A model generated the notes under the pieces. That model was not told where the DNA came from. It did not search any database and was given only the letters and a program-made list of their open reading frames with translations. Below, in pieces: positions 34,596 through 44,228 of a stretch of 59,139 bases of DNA (position 1 is the first letter of the stretch; the number at the start of each line of letters is the position of its first letter). The stretch comes from an uncultured bacterium (GTDB lineage Bacteria > Verrucomicrobiota > Verrucomicrobiia > CAIQCK01): the NCBI GenBank assembly GCA_903870275.1, contig CAIQCK010000039.1, forward strand, positions 1 through 59,139. The letters are read 5' to 3'. A program made the translations under genes and the position numbers.

Positions 34596-36272
34596 TCACA
34601 GAAACGTGAGATGGTGCAGCGCGGCTGTGTCGCGGATGCGACGCGCCACTTGGTCACTGCCGGCTTGTGCCAGGGCTTTCTTAATCACCTCGACCCGTTG
34701 GGCGTCGCGCCAGTCGATCGGCTTGTCGGTTTTCCAAGATTCGCACAATCCTTCCTCCAGCAGGTTCCAGTAGGCCATCATGGGACCGCTTGCCGCGCCG
34801 TAGTAGCGTTTGCAGAAATCTGCGATGATCTCCTGCGGTGAAAGGTCGGGGTTCCAACTGAGTTTAGCGAAGGCATACATGTTCAGCGGATACCAGCCCG
34901 GCCCCCATTGATCGGAGGAAATGCCCTGAATGCCGAGGCTTCGGAAGTATTTCAAGTCCTCATGGATCATCGAAACCATGGACCACATGCGGTGTTTCTC
35001 GCCGATGGTGTAATACTCATACACGTAGAAGTGCCTGGCGACTTTGGGCCACGCCACCAACTGTGGGCGGACTTTGCTGTCGAGCGGCTGCGGCGAAGTC
35101 TCGATGGGGCGCATTGTCCGTTGTCCGGGCCGCGGATACAGACACAAACCGACCAAGATATTATCGCACAAGCGCGGCGCATCGGGCGGGCAGATCAAAG
35201 TGTGAAAATACGAAAGGAAGTTGATCAACACCTTCGGATGACGACCCGCTACGCGGTCGGCCACGGTATTCGCGAACCGCATGTAAGTTCGTGTATAGGC
35301 GATGGCAGCGTCCCCGCTGGAAAGCCCGCGCGGGGTGCAATTCGCGCAACGGCAATACGTCAGCGAATCGTTGTGCCAGAGATCCACCGCGTCGACTTCG
35401 GGATTCTCGGCCAACCAGCTCGTGATGTTCCCGGCGACCACGTTCGCAACTTCAGGATTTGAAAGGCATAGCCCCGCCTTGTGCGTGCCGTCCATGGCTC
35501 TGTTACCGTCCTCCAAAACTGCAAAATAGTCGGGATGCGCTGCCGCGTAGCGATCGCGTGGCACCCAAGTGTTGAACGTGTGGCCGCCCACTTCGAGATA
35601 AAGTCCCCGCTTCTCGACCTCCGGCACAAATGCCTCGCGCGACTTGCATCGCTCCCAGATATAGGGAGCGTTGGGCGCTGGATGCGCCCAGTTCATCCGG
35701 TTCTTCGCGAGCCAGTCCGTGTGAGGAATGTTGTTCTTCGCGATCAGCCCGCCGCCATAGGGAAACAAAATGATCTGGCGCATCGGAAATGCCGGCGGCC
35801 CGACCGCGTCCTCGAAACACGGCAGCCGGATCGTCGCAGCTTTGGGCACCGTGTCATCCCCCGGCGCACACCAGCCGCAGCCCAGATATTTTTCGAGGAA
35901 ATGATACACCGCGTAAAGCGTCGCACGCGTCGAATTGCCAACCAATTCGACGCGCTGGCCGTCGCCCCGCATGGCGTAGGCGTCTTCGCCTCGCGCCCGA
36001 AGCGCCAAGTCTCTTTCGCCGGACATTCGCACCCCAATGGCCGGCTTCTCGCCCGCGTCGGTGCAAATCGGCAGGGCCGCGCCGCTGATCGCCTTGATGT
36101 ATTTTTGGAGTTCCTCGGCCGCGAACCTTACCGGCAGCGGGGCATCCGGGGCGACCGCGATGACATACGCGCTGTGGCCGTTCTCAACCAACGCGATCGG
36201 TTGCGCAACATGGTCTGCGACAAGCAGGTTCGCGACAAGCAGTGATGCGACAACAAAAAGCGATGCTTTCAA
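34596..36272 (-). CDS. exported DUF4838 protein, alpha-glucuronidase/GH20-like layout
   Basis: This is a 558-residue protein with signal MKASLFVVASLLVANLLVADHV. The N-terminal part ('PVRFAAEELQKYIKAISGAALPI') is the GH67-N/GH20b-like domain. The middle is the DUF4838 barrel with the signature 'WHNDSLTYCRCANCTP', where three cysteines in a C-x-C-x2-C arrangement may bind metal. DUF4838 proteins lie in many Verrucomicrobiota, Planctomycetota and Lentisphaerota glycan clusters and are presumed glycosidases. The gene follows the amidohydrolase by 11 bases and precedes beta-helix A by seven, in one operon. Confidence 0.78.
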   Translation of the reverse strand: MKASLFVVASLLVANLLVADHVAQPIALVENGHSAYVIAVAPDAPLPVRFAAEELQKYIKAISGAALPICTDAGEKPAIGVRMSGERDLALRARGEDAYAMRGDGQRVELVGNSTRATLYAVYHFLEKYLGCGWCAPGDDTVPKAATIRLPCFEDAVGPPAFPMRQIILFPYGGGLIAKNNIPHTDWLAKNRMNWAHPAPNAPYIWERCKSREAFVPEVEKRGLYLEVGGHTFNTWVPRDRYAAAHPDYFAVLEDGNRAMDGTHKAGLCLSNPEVANVVAGNITSWLAENPEVDAVDLWHNDSLTYCRCANCTPRGLSSGDAAIAYTRTYMRFANTVADRVAGRHPKVLINFLSYFHTLICPPDAPRLCDNILVGLCLYPRPGQRTMRPIETSPQPLDSKVRPQLVAWPKVARHFYVYEYYTIGEKHRMWSMVSMIHEDLKYFRSLGIQGISSDQWGPGWYPLNMYAFAKLSWNPDLSPQEIIADFCKRYYGAASGPMMAYWNLLEEGLCESWKTDKPIDWRDAQRVEVIKKALAQAGSDQVARRIRDTAALHHLTFL

Positions 36273-36283
36273 ATGTTTGTTCC

Positions 36284-37345
36284 TTACGGAGCCGCTGCCT
36301 TCGTCGCTCCCTCCTTGCCAAGGTAGCCCAGTTGTTTCAGGGCGTCTGCGATGTGCGGGTAAATGCGCATCGCGTTGCGGAAATAGATCTTCTCCAACAC
36401 ATCGAGCGGCAACTGCAGGCCGCGCATCTTATGCTCCTCCTTGATGCCACTCGGCAACTCCTTGTCCGTCTCCAAGAACTCAAAATACCGTTGATACTGC
36501 GGGACCTTTTCGTGAATCTTCGGCAGCCGTTTGTCGAGCGCCGGGACGAACCACGGGCTGGCCATGTCAGTCCCGAACAGGATTCGGTCGGCGTATTCGA
36601 TCATGAACTCGCGCAGATTGTCGCGGCCTACGGCGTGCAGAAAGTTCGGTACGGTGGCGAGATCCACGTTCAGGTTGGGATATGTCTTGAGCATGTAACG
36701 CAGGTAGTCCAATTGCTCGTCGGAGTAGCACAGCCACAGCATGTGGGCGTTGACCACCACCAGCCGCGGGTGTTTTTTGAGCACATTCTCCCACGCATGT
36801 TGCTGCCGCCAGAACTCCACCGGCTCGGCAAACCATTCCGTGCGCCGGCCAAAGGTCCCGCAGGGGTTTGTCACGTGGGCCGAGGCCGCCACCATGCCGA
36901 TTTGTTCCATCTTATAGAAAGTTGGGTCGTTGGCCGGATGGTCAACCTCAACGCCACGCTGCCAGCCGGGGTAGAACTTGAAGCCCACCACGCCGCGTTT
37001 CTGCCACTCCACGAGTTCCTGCGGCGAGAATCGCAGCCCGTCCTGAATCGTGTAATCACTGATGCAGAACTGAATGCGGCCCTGATAACGTTTGCGCAAC
37101 TCGTCCATGTCGGGCGGCTCGGCCCGGCCCAGGCTGAAAAACACGGCCATGTCCGCGTGAAGCTGCTCTTGGATCGCTTTGCGCAACTCCATGACTTCGT
37201 CCAGAGTTTTCCAGTCGTTGCCAATGTGCGTGTGCACATCAATCCTGGGCATCGTCGTCAGCGTGAACGGACTTTCGGCCCGCGCCGCGCTGCCCAGCGC
37301 CAGATATGCGGTGATCACCAACGCGCTCATCCAGTGTTTTGACAT
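36284..37345 (-). CDS. exported amidohydrolase-2 family metal hydrolase
   Basis: This 353-residue protein has signal MSKHWMSALVITAYLALGSAARA. DVHTHIG supplies the HxH metal pair, 'VVNAHML' another histidine and 'LFGTDMASPW' the catalytic aspartate, as in the amidohydrolase-2 (ACMSD-like) group, which includes decarboxylases and lactonases. Export of such an enzyme is unusual and suggests action on a sugar lactone or uronic acid derivative in the periplasm. It begins 111 bases after the stop of beta-helix B and leads the operon towards the DUF4838 gene. Confidence 0.8.
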   Translation of the reverse strand: MSKHWMSALVITAYLALGSAARAESPFTLTTMPRIDVHTHIGNDWKTLDEVMELRKAIQEQLHADMAVFFSLGRAEPPDMDELRKRYQGRIQFCISDYTIQDGLRFSPQELVEWQKRGVVGFKFYPGWQRGVEVDHPANDPTFYKMEQIGMVAASAHVTNPCGTFGRRTEWFAEPVEFWRQQHAWENVLKKHPRLVVVNAHMLWLCYSDEQLDYLRYMLKTYPNLNVDLATVPNFLHAVGRDNLREFMIEYADRILFGTDMASPWFVPALDKRLPKIHEKVPQYQRYFEFLETDKELPSGIKEEHKMRGLQLPLDVLEKIYFRNAMRIYPHIADALKQLGYLGKEGATKAAAP

Positions 37346-37456
37346 GGTTGTCTCTCCTTTCGCGTGCAGTGTATTACCAGCGCCGCATTAAGGTGCGAGC
37401 ATACGCTGCCCCCGCAAACCGTCAACGGGGAATTCCTCAACATCGGGTTCTCTGCT

Positions 37457-39721
37457 TCAGCGTACAGATTTGGCCGGCGTTTCCTTCTCGTCAAAACCAA
37501 CGATGTGGTTGCTGATCAATTTGAACCGGCCAGACTCTGTGATGGCTCGCGTCGCATTAGTTGCGCCGCCGCGCTCGATGAGGTTGTTGCGGAAGAACGA
37601 GGTGTCGCTGCCGTGGCCGGTGAACGCGACGGGTTGGGCGCAGCCGGTGATGATATTGTCGTGGAGGTTCCAGTTGGCGGAGGGCGCGAAAACCTCGAAG
37701 CGGTCGCCGGATTTCATTTGGCGCAGTTGCTGGAGTTTGAAGTGGAACGTCTCCGGGTCAAAGGACTCAATTACGGAAAGGCCATCGGGTTTGTTGCAGC
37801 GGAACCACGCGACGTTCCAACCGCGATAACGATGCGACAGCCGCCGTTCCAACGGAATCGTGCCACGACCCGCCTTGAAGGTCGTCGGGTCCACGATCTC
37901 ACCAACGCGCGAGTAGGCGGCGTCGCTGACGACGCCTACGCCGCAGTTGCGCAGAAGGTTGTCGTGGACAATGAGGTTGATGGCCGGCTCGGTGAGGCGG
38001 ATGGCGGTGACGTTGGTGTCGCACGCGCCGCGCACATAGACTTGATTGTCGCTGACCAAGACATCGGACGAGCCAACGTGTATGGCAATGCGGGCGCGCG
38101 ACGGTTCGCCAACGGCGGTCATGTCCATGATGTTGCCGGTGACGGCGCAGTTGCTCGTGGGCAGGCTGCGCTCGTCGCCGCCAGGAACAATCTCGATGCC
38201 GCAGGAGTTGTAGTTTACAAAGAGATTGTTGCGAACGATGACCTGCGCGGCGCCATCGGTGGCGCGCACAATGTAACCGCCGGGACGGTTGTTGTAGAGC
38301 GTGCGGCCCTCGAACACGTTGTCGGCGATGATGTGCTGGGCAGAGCCGAGTTGTTCGAGGTGCTCGGCGCGGCTGCGGATATTACCCATCGCCACAGTGC
38401 CGGAGTTGCGGACGTAGTTGCCGATGAACCGCACGAACCGCGATGCACCTTCCCATGTGCAACCGCCCACGTCCACGATACGGCAGTGCAGCACGCTCGT
38501 ATTCTCGGCGAGGTCGTTGTTGTTGAAACCGTTGCCATCACAGTTGGTCGCCGAACAGCGCAGGTAGGTCACTGACTTCGTATAGGCCGCCGGCTCGCTG
38601 GTGCCGCTGCGCGATCTGCCCTGACAGTAGAACGCCTCGCAGTTCATCTTGCTGGCGTGGCAGTTCTCGACAAACACGCGCTCGGTGTTGGCGATGTGCA
38701 GCGCCGCGCACGGTTTCAGAACGAAGGGCCAACACGCCTTGCCGCTGCTCGTCTGGAAGCTGTGCCAGCCCGGTCCCTCGCCCAGTCCCGTGTGGCCGAC
38801 CATCCGCAAGTTGCGCACGGTTACCTCGGTGCCGCCCTTGAGACTCACGCACGTGCCGGAGCCTTCGGAAATGTCGAGCACGGTATCCTCGCCGCTGGCG
38901 CCTTCGATCACAATGGCGGCGGGGTCGCGCACCGAGATGCCGCTGGTCAGCCGATAATGTCCGGCCGGAATGAACACATTGCGCTTTTCTTTCACCGCTC
39001 GCGCGATGGCCGCTTGCAACGCGTCGTTGTCGCAATGCCGCACCACCGCGTCCTTCACCGCGCGCGTCGCCGCGTCGGCAAGCGTCAGCACGTTGCCTTC
39101 GATCTTCTCGATCTTGCTGACCAACTGGTCTCGCGCATTGAACGTGATCATGTGGCCCGGCTGCCATTCGCGTTTCTTGAACTTGATCTCCACGCCGCTG
39201 CTGAGCGGCTGCCAGTCGAATGTGACGGGAACCTTCGTCCCCTTCCATGTGCGCGCCATGTCATCGCTCCAGCGGAACGTGAGCGGCTCGGCGCCGTTCA
39301 CTTCGACGAGGAATATCAACCAACTGCCGCTGCTGCCGTCGTAGCCACGCAGTTCCGCCGCATCGCCGAGCGGTGCCGTGCCGTAAGGATTCTCCGGCGG
39401 CTTCAGGAAGCAGCTCGCGAAGTGCGGCTGGCATTTCGAGATCATCACGCCCTGGCCGACTTTGAAATCGCCGGCGTTCGCAACGGTGATCTGCTTGGAA
39501 CCGGCGGTGCTCGCCGCCGTCGTCTCAAACTCCGATCCCGAAACGTCGCAGTCCCTGACGTTCAGCCAATGTTCAGGTTCCACCGCTGTTGCGGCAACCG
39601 CAACCAACAAGGCAACCGGGAGAACAGTGTCCAACAACCACCGGCGAAAACTGGATGGAACCTGGCTTCTCGCGACACCCGCGCCGCACCCGGTGTGATG
39701 CGTATTTGATCCGTCTTTCAT
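37457..39721 (-). CDS. right-handed parallel beta-helix protein B
   Basis: This is a 754-residue secreted protein, a paralogue of beta-helix A on the same strand. The N-terminus is longer (MKDGSNTHHTGCGAGVARSQ...), with the signal at about residues 27-46. The helical part again has 'ENTSVLHCRIVDVGGCTWEG' and 'HIIADNVFEGRT'. The two genes flank the amidohydrolase and DUF4838 genes, which suggests duplication within the cluster. Both proteins are complete. It begins the minus-strand cluster and is divergent from the esterase at 39858; the space between them probably holds both promoters. The activity (lyase, hydrolase or adhesin) is unknown. Confidence 0.75.
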   Translation of the reverse strand: MKDGSNTHHTGCGAGVARSQVPSSFRRWLLDTVLPVALLVAVAATAVEPEHWLNVRDCDVSGSEFETTAASTAGSKQITVANAGDFKVGQGVMISKCQPHFASCFLKPPENPYGTAPLGDAAELRGYDGSSGSWLIFLVEVNGAEPLTFRWSDDMARTWKGTKVPVTFDWQPLSSGVEIKFKKREWQPGHMITFNARDQLVSKIEKIEGNVLTLADAATRAVKDAVVRHCDNDALQAAIARAVKEKRNVFIPAGHYRLTSGISVRDPAAIVIEGASGEDTVLDISEGSGTCVSLKGGTEVTVRNLRMVGHTGLGEGPGWHSFQTSSGKACWPFVLKPCAALHIANTERVFVENCHASKMNCEAFYCQGRSRSGTSEPAAYTKSVTYLRCSATNCDGNGFNNNDLAENTSVLHCRIVDVGGCTWEGASRFVRFIGNYVRNSGTVAMGNIRSRAEHLEQLGSAQHIIADNVFEGRTLYNNRPGGYIVRATDGAAQVIVRNNLFVNYNSCGIEIVPGGDERSLPTSNCAVTGNIMDMTAVGEPSRARIAIHVGSSDVLVSDNQVYVRGACDTNVTAIRLTEPAINLIVHDNLLRNCGVGVVSDAAYSRVGEIVDPTTFKAGRGTIPLERRLSHRYRGWNVAWFRCNKPDGLSVIESFDPETFHFKLQQLRQMKSGDRFEVFAPSANWNLHDNIITGCAQPVAFTGHGSDTSFFRNNLIERGGATNATRAITESGRFKLISNHIVGFDEKETPAKSVR

Positions 39722-39857
39722 CCTTGGTTCTGAAGTTCGTTTAGCAGATTCGTCGCCGAATGACCAGCCAATGTCATCTCAAGCATTGGACGCGACGCAA
39801 GCGGCCATGAACACCGACGACGCGCCAGACAATTTGACCTCGGAGGGGCAATTGAGT

Positions 39858-40814
39858 ATGACCTTGCACACGATGAACACCCGACCGTGTTTCTGTCCGA
39901 AGAGTTTCTGCTTCGCCTTGGTCATGTCCTGCGCGGTGATCACTGCGGGAGCTGCGCACCCTGCCGCCGCGCCGAAGCCAGTTCCGACCTATGCCGACGT
40001 CTCCTACGGCCCACATACCAACCAACTACTGGACATCTACCTGCCATCGAAAAGCACGGAGTTTTGTCCGGTGCTTCTCTGGTTCGGGGGGATCTGGAAG
40101 CCGGCCAAACATGCGCCCGACCCCGGCCGTTTCCTCTCTGCCGGTTGTGCAGTGGTCGCGGTCGAAACCCGCACGCTCACGGACGGCATGACCGAGAAAG
40201 CGAATCCGCCGGTTTCGTTCGTCATGAACGACGCCTGCCGGGCGGTGCAGTTTATCCGGCTCAACGCAGCGAAGTGGAATCTCAACCCCGAGCGCATAGC
40301 GGTGGGCGGCAGTTCGCAGGGCGCGCTGCCGGCGCTTTATGTGGCGTGCGCCGGCGAGCGGGCCGACCCCAAATCAAGCGACCCGGTCGAGCGCGTCTCC
40401 ACGAAGGTGGTATGCGCCGGTGCCCATCGCAGCCAGCCGAGCATTGATCCGAAGCGGATGCAGGAATGGGTGCCCGGCGTCCAGTGGGGCGCGCCCGCGC
40501 TGGGTTGCAGCTTCGAGGAATCGTTGAAGCGGCGCGAGGAATTGCTGCCACTGATCTCCCGCTGGTCGCCCGACGCCTTGTTGAACAAGAACGCGCCGCC
40601 GATCTATTTTGAAAACAACTGGGGACTCACCCGGCCCGAAACCGTCCGCGAGACGGACTACAAGGTTCATTCTCCCGCGTGGGGTTTGGGATTTCAGAAA
40701 CTCGCCCAACAAGCCGGAGTCACCTGCTATGTGAAATATCCCGACCATCCGACGGAGAAATACAAGGACATCTGGGATTTCTTCGTCCAGCAACTAAAAT
40801 CAGCCGCTCCGTAA
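39858..40814 (+). CDS. exported alpha/beta hydrolase, esterase/lipase-like
   Basis: This 318-residue protein has a nucleophile elbow GGSSQGA (Ser153). 'DIYLPSKS...PVLLWFGGIW' is the usual start of the fold of hormone-sensitive lipase-like esterases, with GGIW near the oxyanion hole. The start at 39858 has GGAGG about 11 bases upstream; ATG 39873 would also give a signal (MNTRPCFCPKSFCFALVMSCAVITAGA). The acid and histidine of the triad are less clear; 'YPDHPTEKY' near the end is a candidate for the histidine. It is alone on the plus strand, facing the TolB-like gene. Confidence 0.72.
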   Translation: MTLHTMNTRPCFCPKSFCFALVMSCAVITAGAAHPAAAPKPVPTYADVSYGPHTNQLLDIYLPSKSTEFCPVLLWFGGIWKPAKHAPDPGRFLSAGCAVVAVETRTLTDGMTEKANPPVSFVMNDACRAVQFIRLNAAKWNLNPERIAVGGSSQGALPALYVACAGERADPKSSDPVERVSTKVVCAGAHRSQPSIDPKRMQEWVPGVQWGAPALGCSFEESLKRREELLPLISRWSPDALLNKNAPPIYFENNWGLTRPETVRETDYKVHSPAWGLGFQKLAQQAGVTCYVKYPDHPTEKYKDIWDFFVQQLKSAAP

Positions 40815-40887
40815 CGGCAGGCAAATCAATCCGATGTCATCGCCGCTGCGCACGGCGTCAGCATGAATGCTGAATAGGAACAAAACT

Positions 40888-41868
40888 TCATGGCTCGTTG
40901 ATCAGAAGTTGTGCCTGTTTCGCCCTTCCAGATTCGATGGGAACCCGATAGAGGCGGCAGGGACTGAGCAAATCCGGCAAACCTTCGCCGCCGGCACTGG
41001 CCTCCCGACGTGAAACGACGAGCAACGAGCCGTCGGGATTAATGGTCCACGTCTCGGCTTTGCCGAGGGCGCGGACGGTTTCAAAATCTGCGGTCATCAT
41101 AACCTGCGAGCGTCGCGCGAAAAACAGTTGGCCGGTGGCGGTCCACAGTGGTTTCGTCGCGTTCGGGATGGGTTTGCCGACTTGTTTGCCGGTGCTGTCG
41201 AAAATCCAAATGCTCGTCGGATTGTTCGGGTCGGCGAGTTGCATGTCGTCGGAGGTTGCGGCGATGAGCCGGCGTTTCGTATCGGCTACCGCGGCAACAA
41301 AACAGTGCGTCATGCTTTTGTGCGGCACGAGAACTCGATATCCCCCGGGCGCAGCACGGCGAATCGTCGCAATGCTCCCGTCGCCGGTGAGCACGACGAG
41401 CATGTCGTTGTCGAGCCAGTCACCCATCCGGCAGCCTGCGCCCAGAGCAACGCCCGGTCGCAGGACCACGCCATCGTTCTCATCAAGCAGCTCCAGCCGG
41501 TTCTCCGTCAAATACGCCAGCGTCTTGCCGTCCGGCGAAATCCGGGCGCCTTTGCCAGGGATCAATTGCGGGCAGCCGAATTCCAGCGCCACACGCCAAG
41601 AATTGCCGGCGGCCACCAGTACACTTTTGCCGTCGGGAGACCATTGCGTTGGCTCGGCGCGCCCTTTGAACGATGCCAACACGCGCGATTTACCACCCAC
41701 CGACGGCATGACGGCGATGTCGGTGCCGGCGTTGGTCACGAGCGCGAACGCCACACTGGAGCCATCGGGCGAGAAAACCGGCGAAACAGCGGATGGAGTT
41801 TCCCCGGCCACGGCTGCGCAAACGGCAATTGCACCCGAACAGACGGTCGCAAACAAACGGCGTTTCAT
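40888..41868 (-). CDS. exported TolB/WD40-like (PD40) beta-propeller protein
   Basis: This 326-residue protein has signal MKRRLFATVCSGAIAVCAAVAG. The blades carry 'PVFSPDGSSVAFAL', 'TQWSPDGKSVLVAAG' and 'ARISPDGKTLAYL', the PD40 motif. It should fold as a six-bladed propeller without an attached enzyme domain. It overlaps the upstream GH123-like gene by four bases (ATGA) and is therefore coupled with it. A role in glycan or protein binding on the outside is likely; no catalytic residues are visible. Confidence 0.78.
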   Translation of the reverse strand: MKRRLFATVCSGAIAVCAAVAGETPSAVSPVFSPDGSSVAFALVTNAGTDIAVMPSVGGKSRVLASFKGRAEPTQWSPDGKSVLVAAGNSWRVALEFGCPQLIPGKGARISPDGKTLAYLTENRLELLDENDGVVLRPGVALGAGCRMGDWLDNDMLVVLTGDGSIATIRRAAPGGYRVLVPHKSMTHCFVAAVADTKRRLIAATSDDMQLADPNNPTSIWIFDSTGKQVGKPIPNATKPLWTATGQLFFARRSQVMMTADFETVRALGKAETWTINPDGSLLVVSRREASAGGEGLPDLLSPCRLYRVPIESGRAKQAQLLINEP

Positions 41869-44225
41869 TTTTTCAGCAATTCCTCCAACGCAATGATCCG
41901 CTCGGCAATTTTCAAGCGCAACGCATCGAGCACTTCGCCGGGCGGTTGTTCCGCTTGCGTGCGGTAATACTGAATGTCCACCTGAATGCCGGCGGCGATG
42001 TTATCGAGAAGCTGGCGCGCCTTCGCAGCGGCGGCTTTGGCCGGCTCGGTGCCACGCTGGTTGGCTTCGGCGATGAGTGCTTCAAGGTGGAACAAGTATT
42101 TCGAGTCGTCAATGCCCTTGCGTTTGCCGATGGTTTTCACGGACGGCACGGGACCATCGGGCGACGGATAGACATCGCCCCAGTCGTATTTCTTGGAGCC
42201 GTCGAACGGGTCGTAGGGATTGCCGTAAACGATGACACCGCCTTCCTCGGAACAAACCATGGCGCCGCTGCGCCAGAACCAGAAGCCGCGCTCGAACCGT
42301 GTCTCGCCCGGCCCGTACGCGCCGAAGCGCGAGCCAGCGGCGCGAACCTTTGCGATGTTTTCCGGGTTCACGTCGTTCATGATGGTCAGATACATGAACG
42401 GCACGGAGTTTTGCAGCGAGAGCGGCGTGGACGGTCCGGAGACGGAGGTGGTGTTTTTCACGCCGGCCTCATGGAGCAGCTTCATCAAGTGCGTCTCGGT
42501 GCGCACGCCGCGCGGGCCTTCGCACGCGAGTTCGCCGCCGTCGTAAAAAATAATCTCGGGCCAGCCGCGCCGCTTGAACTCGTCGCTGATGGCGCGCGCG
42601 AGTTTCTTGTAGCAGTCCTCGAACTGCGCGCTGAATCGGTCCTTCACCGAATGCGCACTGCCTTTGTATTCCGGCTCGGCGTGATACTCGCCGGTGGCGC
42701 TGTAGGCGGGCGAGGTCGCGCCCTGGCTGATGACGAGCTGCATGGGGAAACCGTTGCGGCGATAGACATCGAGTTTCTTCTCCCAATCGGAGAAATCCAG
42801 CGGGCCGAGCACGCCGTCCTTGTAGCGCACGTTGTTGATGCGGCCGAAGGTAGTGATAACGTTGAAGCCGGTGTCGCGCTGCCATCGCACCCGTTGGTCG
42901 GGGCCGCCGCCGGGAAACTGGTCATAGTCGTGGTAGAGCGCCTGGAAGTGGTCGGTAAGCGGGCGCAGCTTGAACGGCAGGACACGGAACGTCAGCCGTA
43001 GCGCGGAGGCGGGCGCGTTGGCGGGTTTGAAGGTGATCGTGCCGATGTAGGTGCCGGGCCGCGTGTTATCCGGCGGTCGGATGGTGAGCCAATAGACACG
43101 GTTAACGCCGCGATCAATCGGGATTCTGCCCCACTTGAGCGGCACGTAGGCGAGTTGGCGATAACCGGCGGAGTATTGGTTGGCCTGCAATTCGAGGTAG
43201 CGCAGCACGCGCACGTCCACCGCCGACGACGCGAGCCGCGCGCCGTCGGCACTGACGAGGTCGGAAACCCAAGTCTGGCAGTCTTGCAAATCCTTCAGCG
43301 GATAAACGCCAAACGAGAACGATTCAAACTCGCCGAGCGACGCGAAGGATTTGATTTCGTTCTTCATCCACTCCGGCTTCGGAATGGTGTTCGGGTAAAT
43401 GTCGTCGCTGTAATGCGGCACGAAGAGGAAGTAGCCTTTCGCGTTCGCATCGGCCGGCAGCGGCGGCATGTCGCCTTCGGGCGGCGGCGTCAGGTCTTTC
43501 GCGGGGAACTTTGCGCGGCGGTCGGCCCAGAGCTTGTCGATGAACGCACGCGCTTCCGCCGCCTTCGCCGCGGGCCAAACGACGATGTCGTTGACGGGCA
43601 TGTTGACGAAGCGCAACCGCAGCCCGTCGCGGCCGACGTTGGCCTCAAACATCCGTGCCGGGAACCGCCACGCCACGACGCGGTCCCAGAGCGTCATGCC
43701 GCGCCGCAGGATTGTGTTTAGATCGTGGTAGAACTCGTTCACCAAATCATCGCTGGTGAACTCCCGGTAGAACACGCGCTGGCTGTTGGCGAGGATTTCT
43801 TCCGGCGCGGGCGCTTTGTATTGCTTCTTCTCGACATCGTAGGCCGCAGTCTCGATCTGCGACGGCAGGTAACCGTAGTTGCCAGAGATCACCATTACGC
43901 CGTATCGGCCCGGCGGCACATCCACGCGGAACTCGAACGTGCCTTTGTAACCGGTCGCGTTCCCTGCCAGCGGCGCCGAGGGCGCGGCCAGATCGCACGT
44001 CAACGCGTCCGGGAACGCTTCGAACCGGCTGAATTTCTCGAAGTATTTTGGCGCTTCGGTCCAACCGAATTTTTTCGCACTCGTGTAATTCGACTCCGGT
44101 CCGACCGCCGTAAACCCTTCGTAAACTCTCTGGTCCGCAGGCCCGATGTCAAACTTGAGAATGTCCTGCGCGACGACCTGCGTTGCGACCGTCAACAAGC
44201 AAGACCAAAGCATAGACGTTTGCAT
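41865..44225 (-). CDS. exported malectin-like plus GH123/DUF4091-like protein
   Basis: This is a 786-residue protein with signal MQTSMLWSCLLTVATQVVAQ. It starts with a malectin-like domain ('LKFDIGPADQRVYEGFTAV', about 20-165). After an insert come a sandwich domain and a barrel resembling GH123/DUF4091 ('YHDYDQFPGGG', 'WPEIIFYDGGELACEG'). GH123 enzymes release beta-N-acetylgalactosamine. The Asp-Glu pair of that family is not in its usual form here (the pattern is DGGE), so the activity is uncertain. It ends with a helical tail. It follows the carbohydrate-binding protein by three bases and overlaps the TolB-like gene. Confidence 0.68.
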   Translation of the reverse strand: MQTSMLWSCLLTVATQVVAQDILKFDIGPADQRVYEGFTAVGPESNYTSAKKFGWTEAPKYFEKFSRFEAFPDALTCDLAAPSAPLAGNATGYKGTFEFRVDVPPGRYGVMVISGNYGYLPSQIETAAYDVEKKQYKAPAPEEILANSQRVFYREFTSDDLVNEFYHDLNTILRRGMTLWDRVVAWRFPARMFEANVGRDGLRLRFVNMPVNDIVVWPAAKAAEARAFIDKLWADRRAKFPAKDLTPPPEGDMPPLPADANAKGYFLFVPHYSDDIYPNTIPKPEWMKNEIKSFASLGEFESFSFGVYPLKDLQDCQTWVSDLVSADGARLASSAVDVRVLRYLELQANQYSAGYRQLAYVPLKWGRIPIDRGVNRVYWLTIRPPDNTRPGTYIGTITFKPANAPASALRLTFRVLPFKLRPLTDHFQALYHDYDQFPGGGPDQRVRWQRDTGFNVITTFGRINNVRYKDGVLGPLDFSDWEKKLDVYRRNGFPMQLVISQGATSPAYSATGEYHAEPEYKGSAHSVKDRFSAQFEDCYKKLARAISDEFKRRGWPEIIFYDGGELACEGPRGVRTETHLMKLLHEAGVKNTTSVSGPSTPLSLQNSVPFMYLTIMNDVNPENIAKVRAAGSRFGAYGPGETRFERGFWFWRSGAMVCSEEGGVIVYGNPYDPFDGSKKYDWGDVYPSPDGPVPSVKTIGKRKGIDDSKYLFHLEALIAEANQRGTEPAKAAAAKARQLLDNIAAGIQVDIQYYRTQAEQPPGEVLDALRLKIAERIIALEELLKK

Positions 44226-44228
44226 GGT

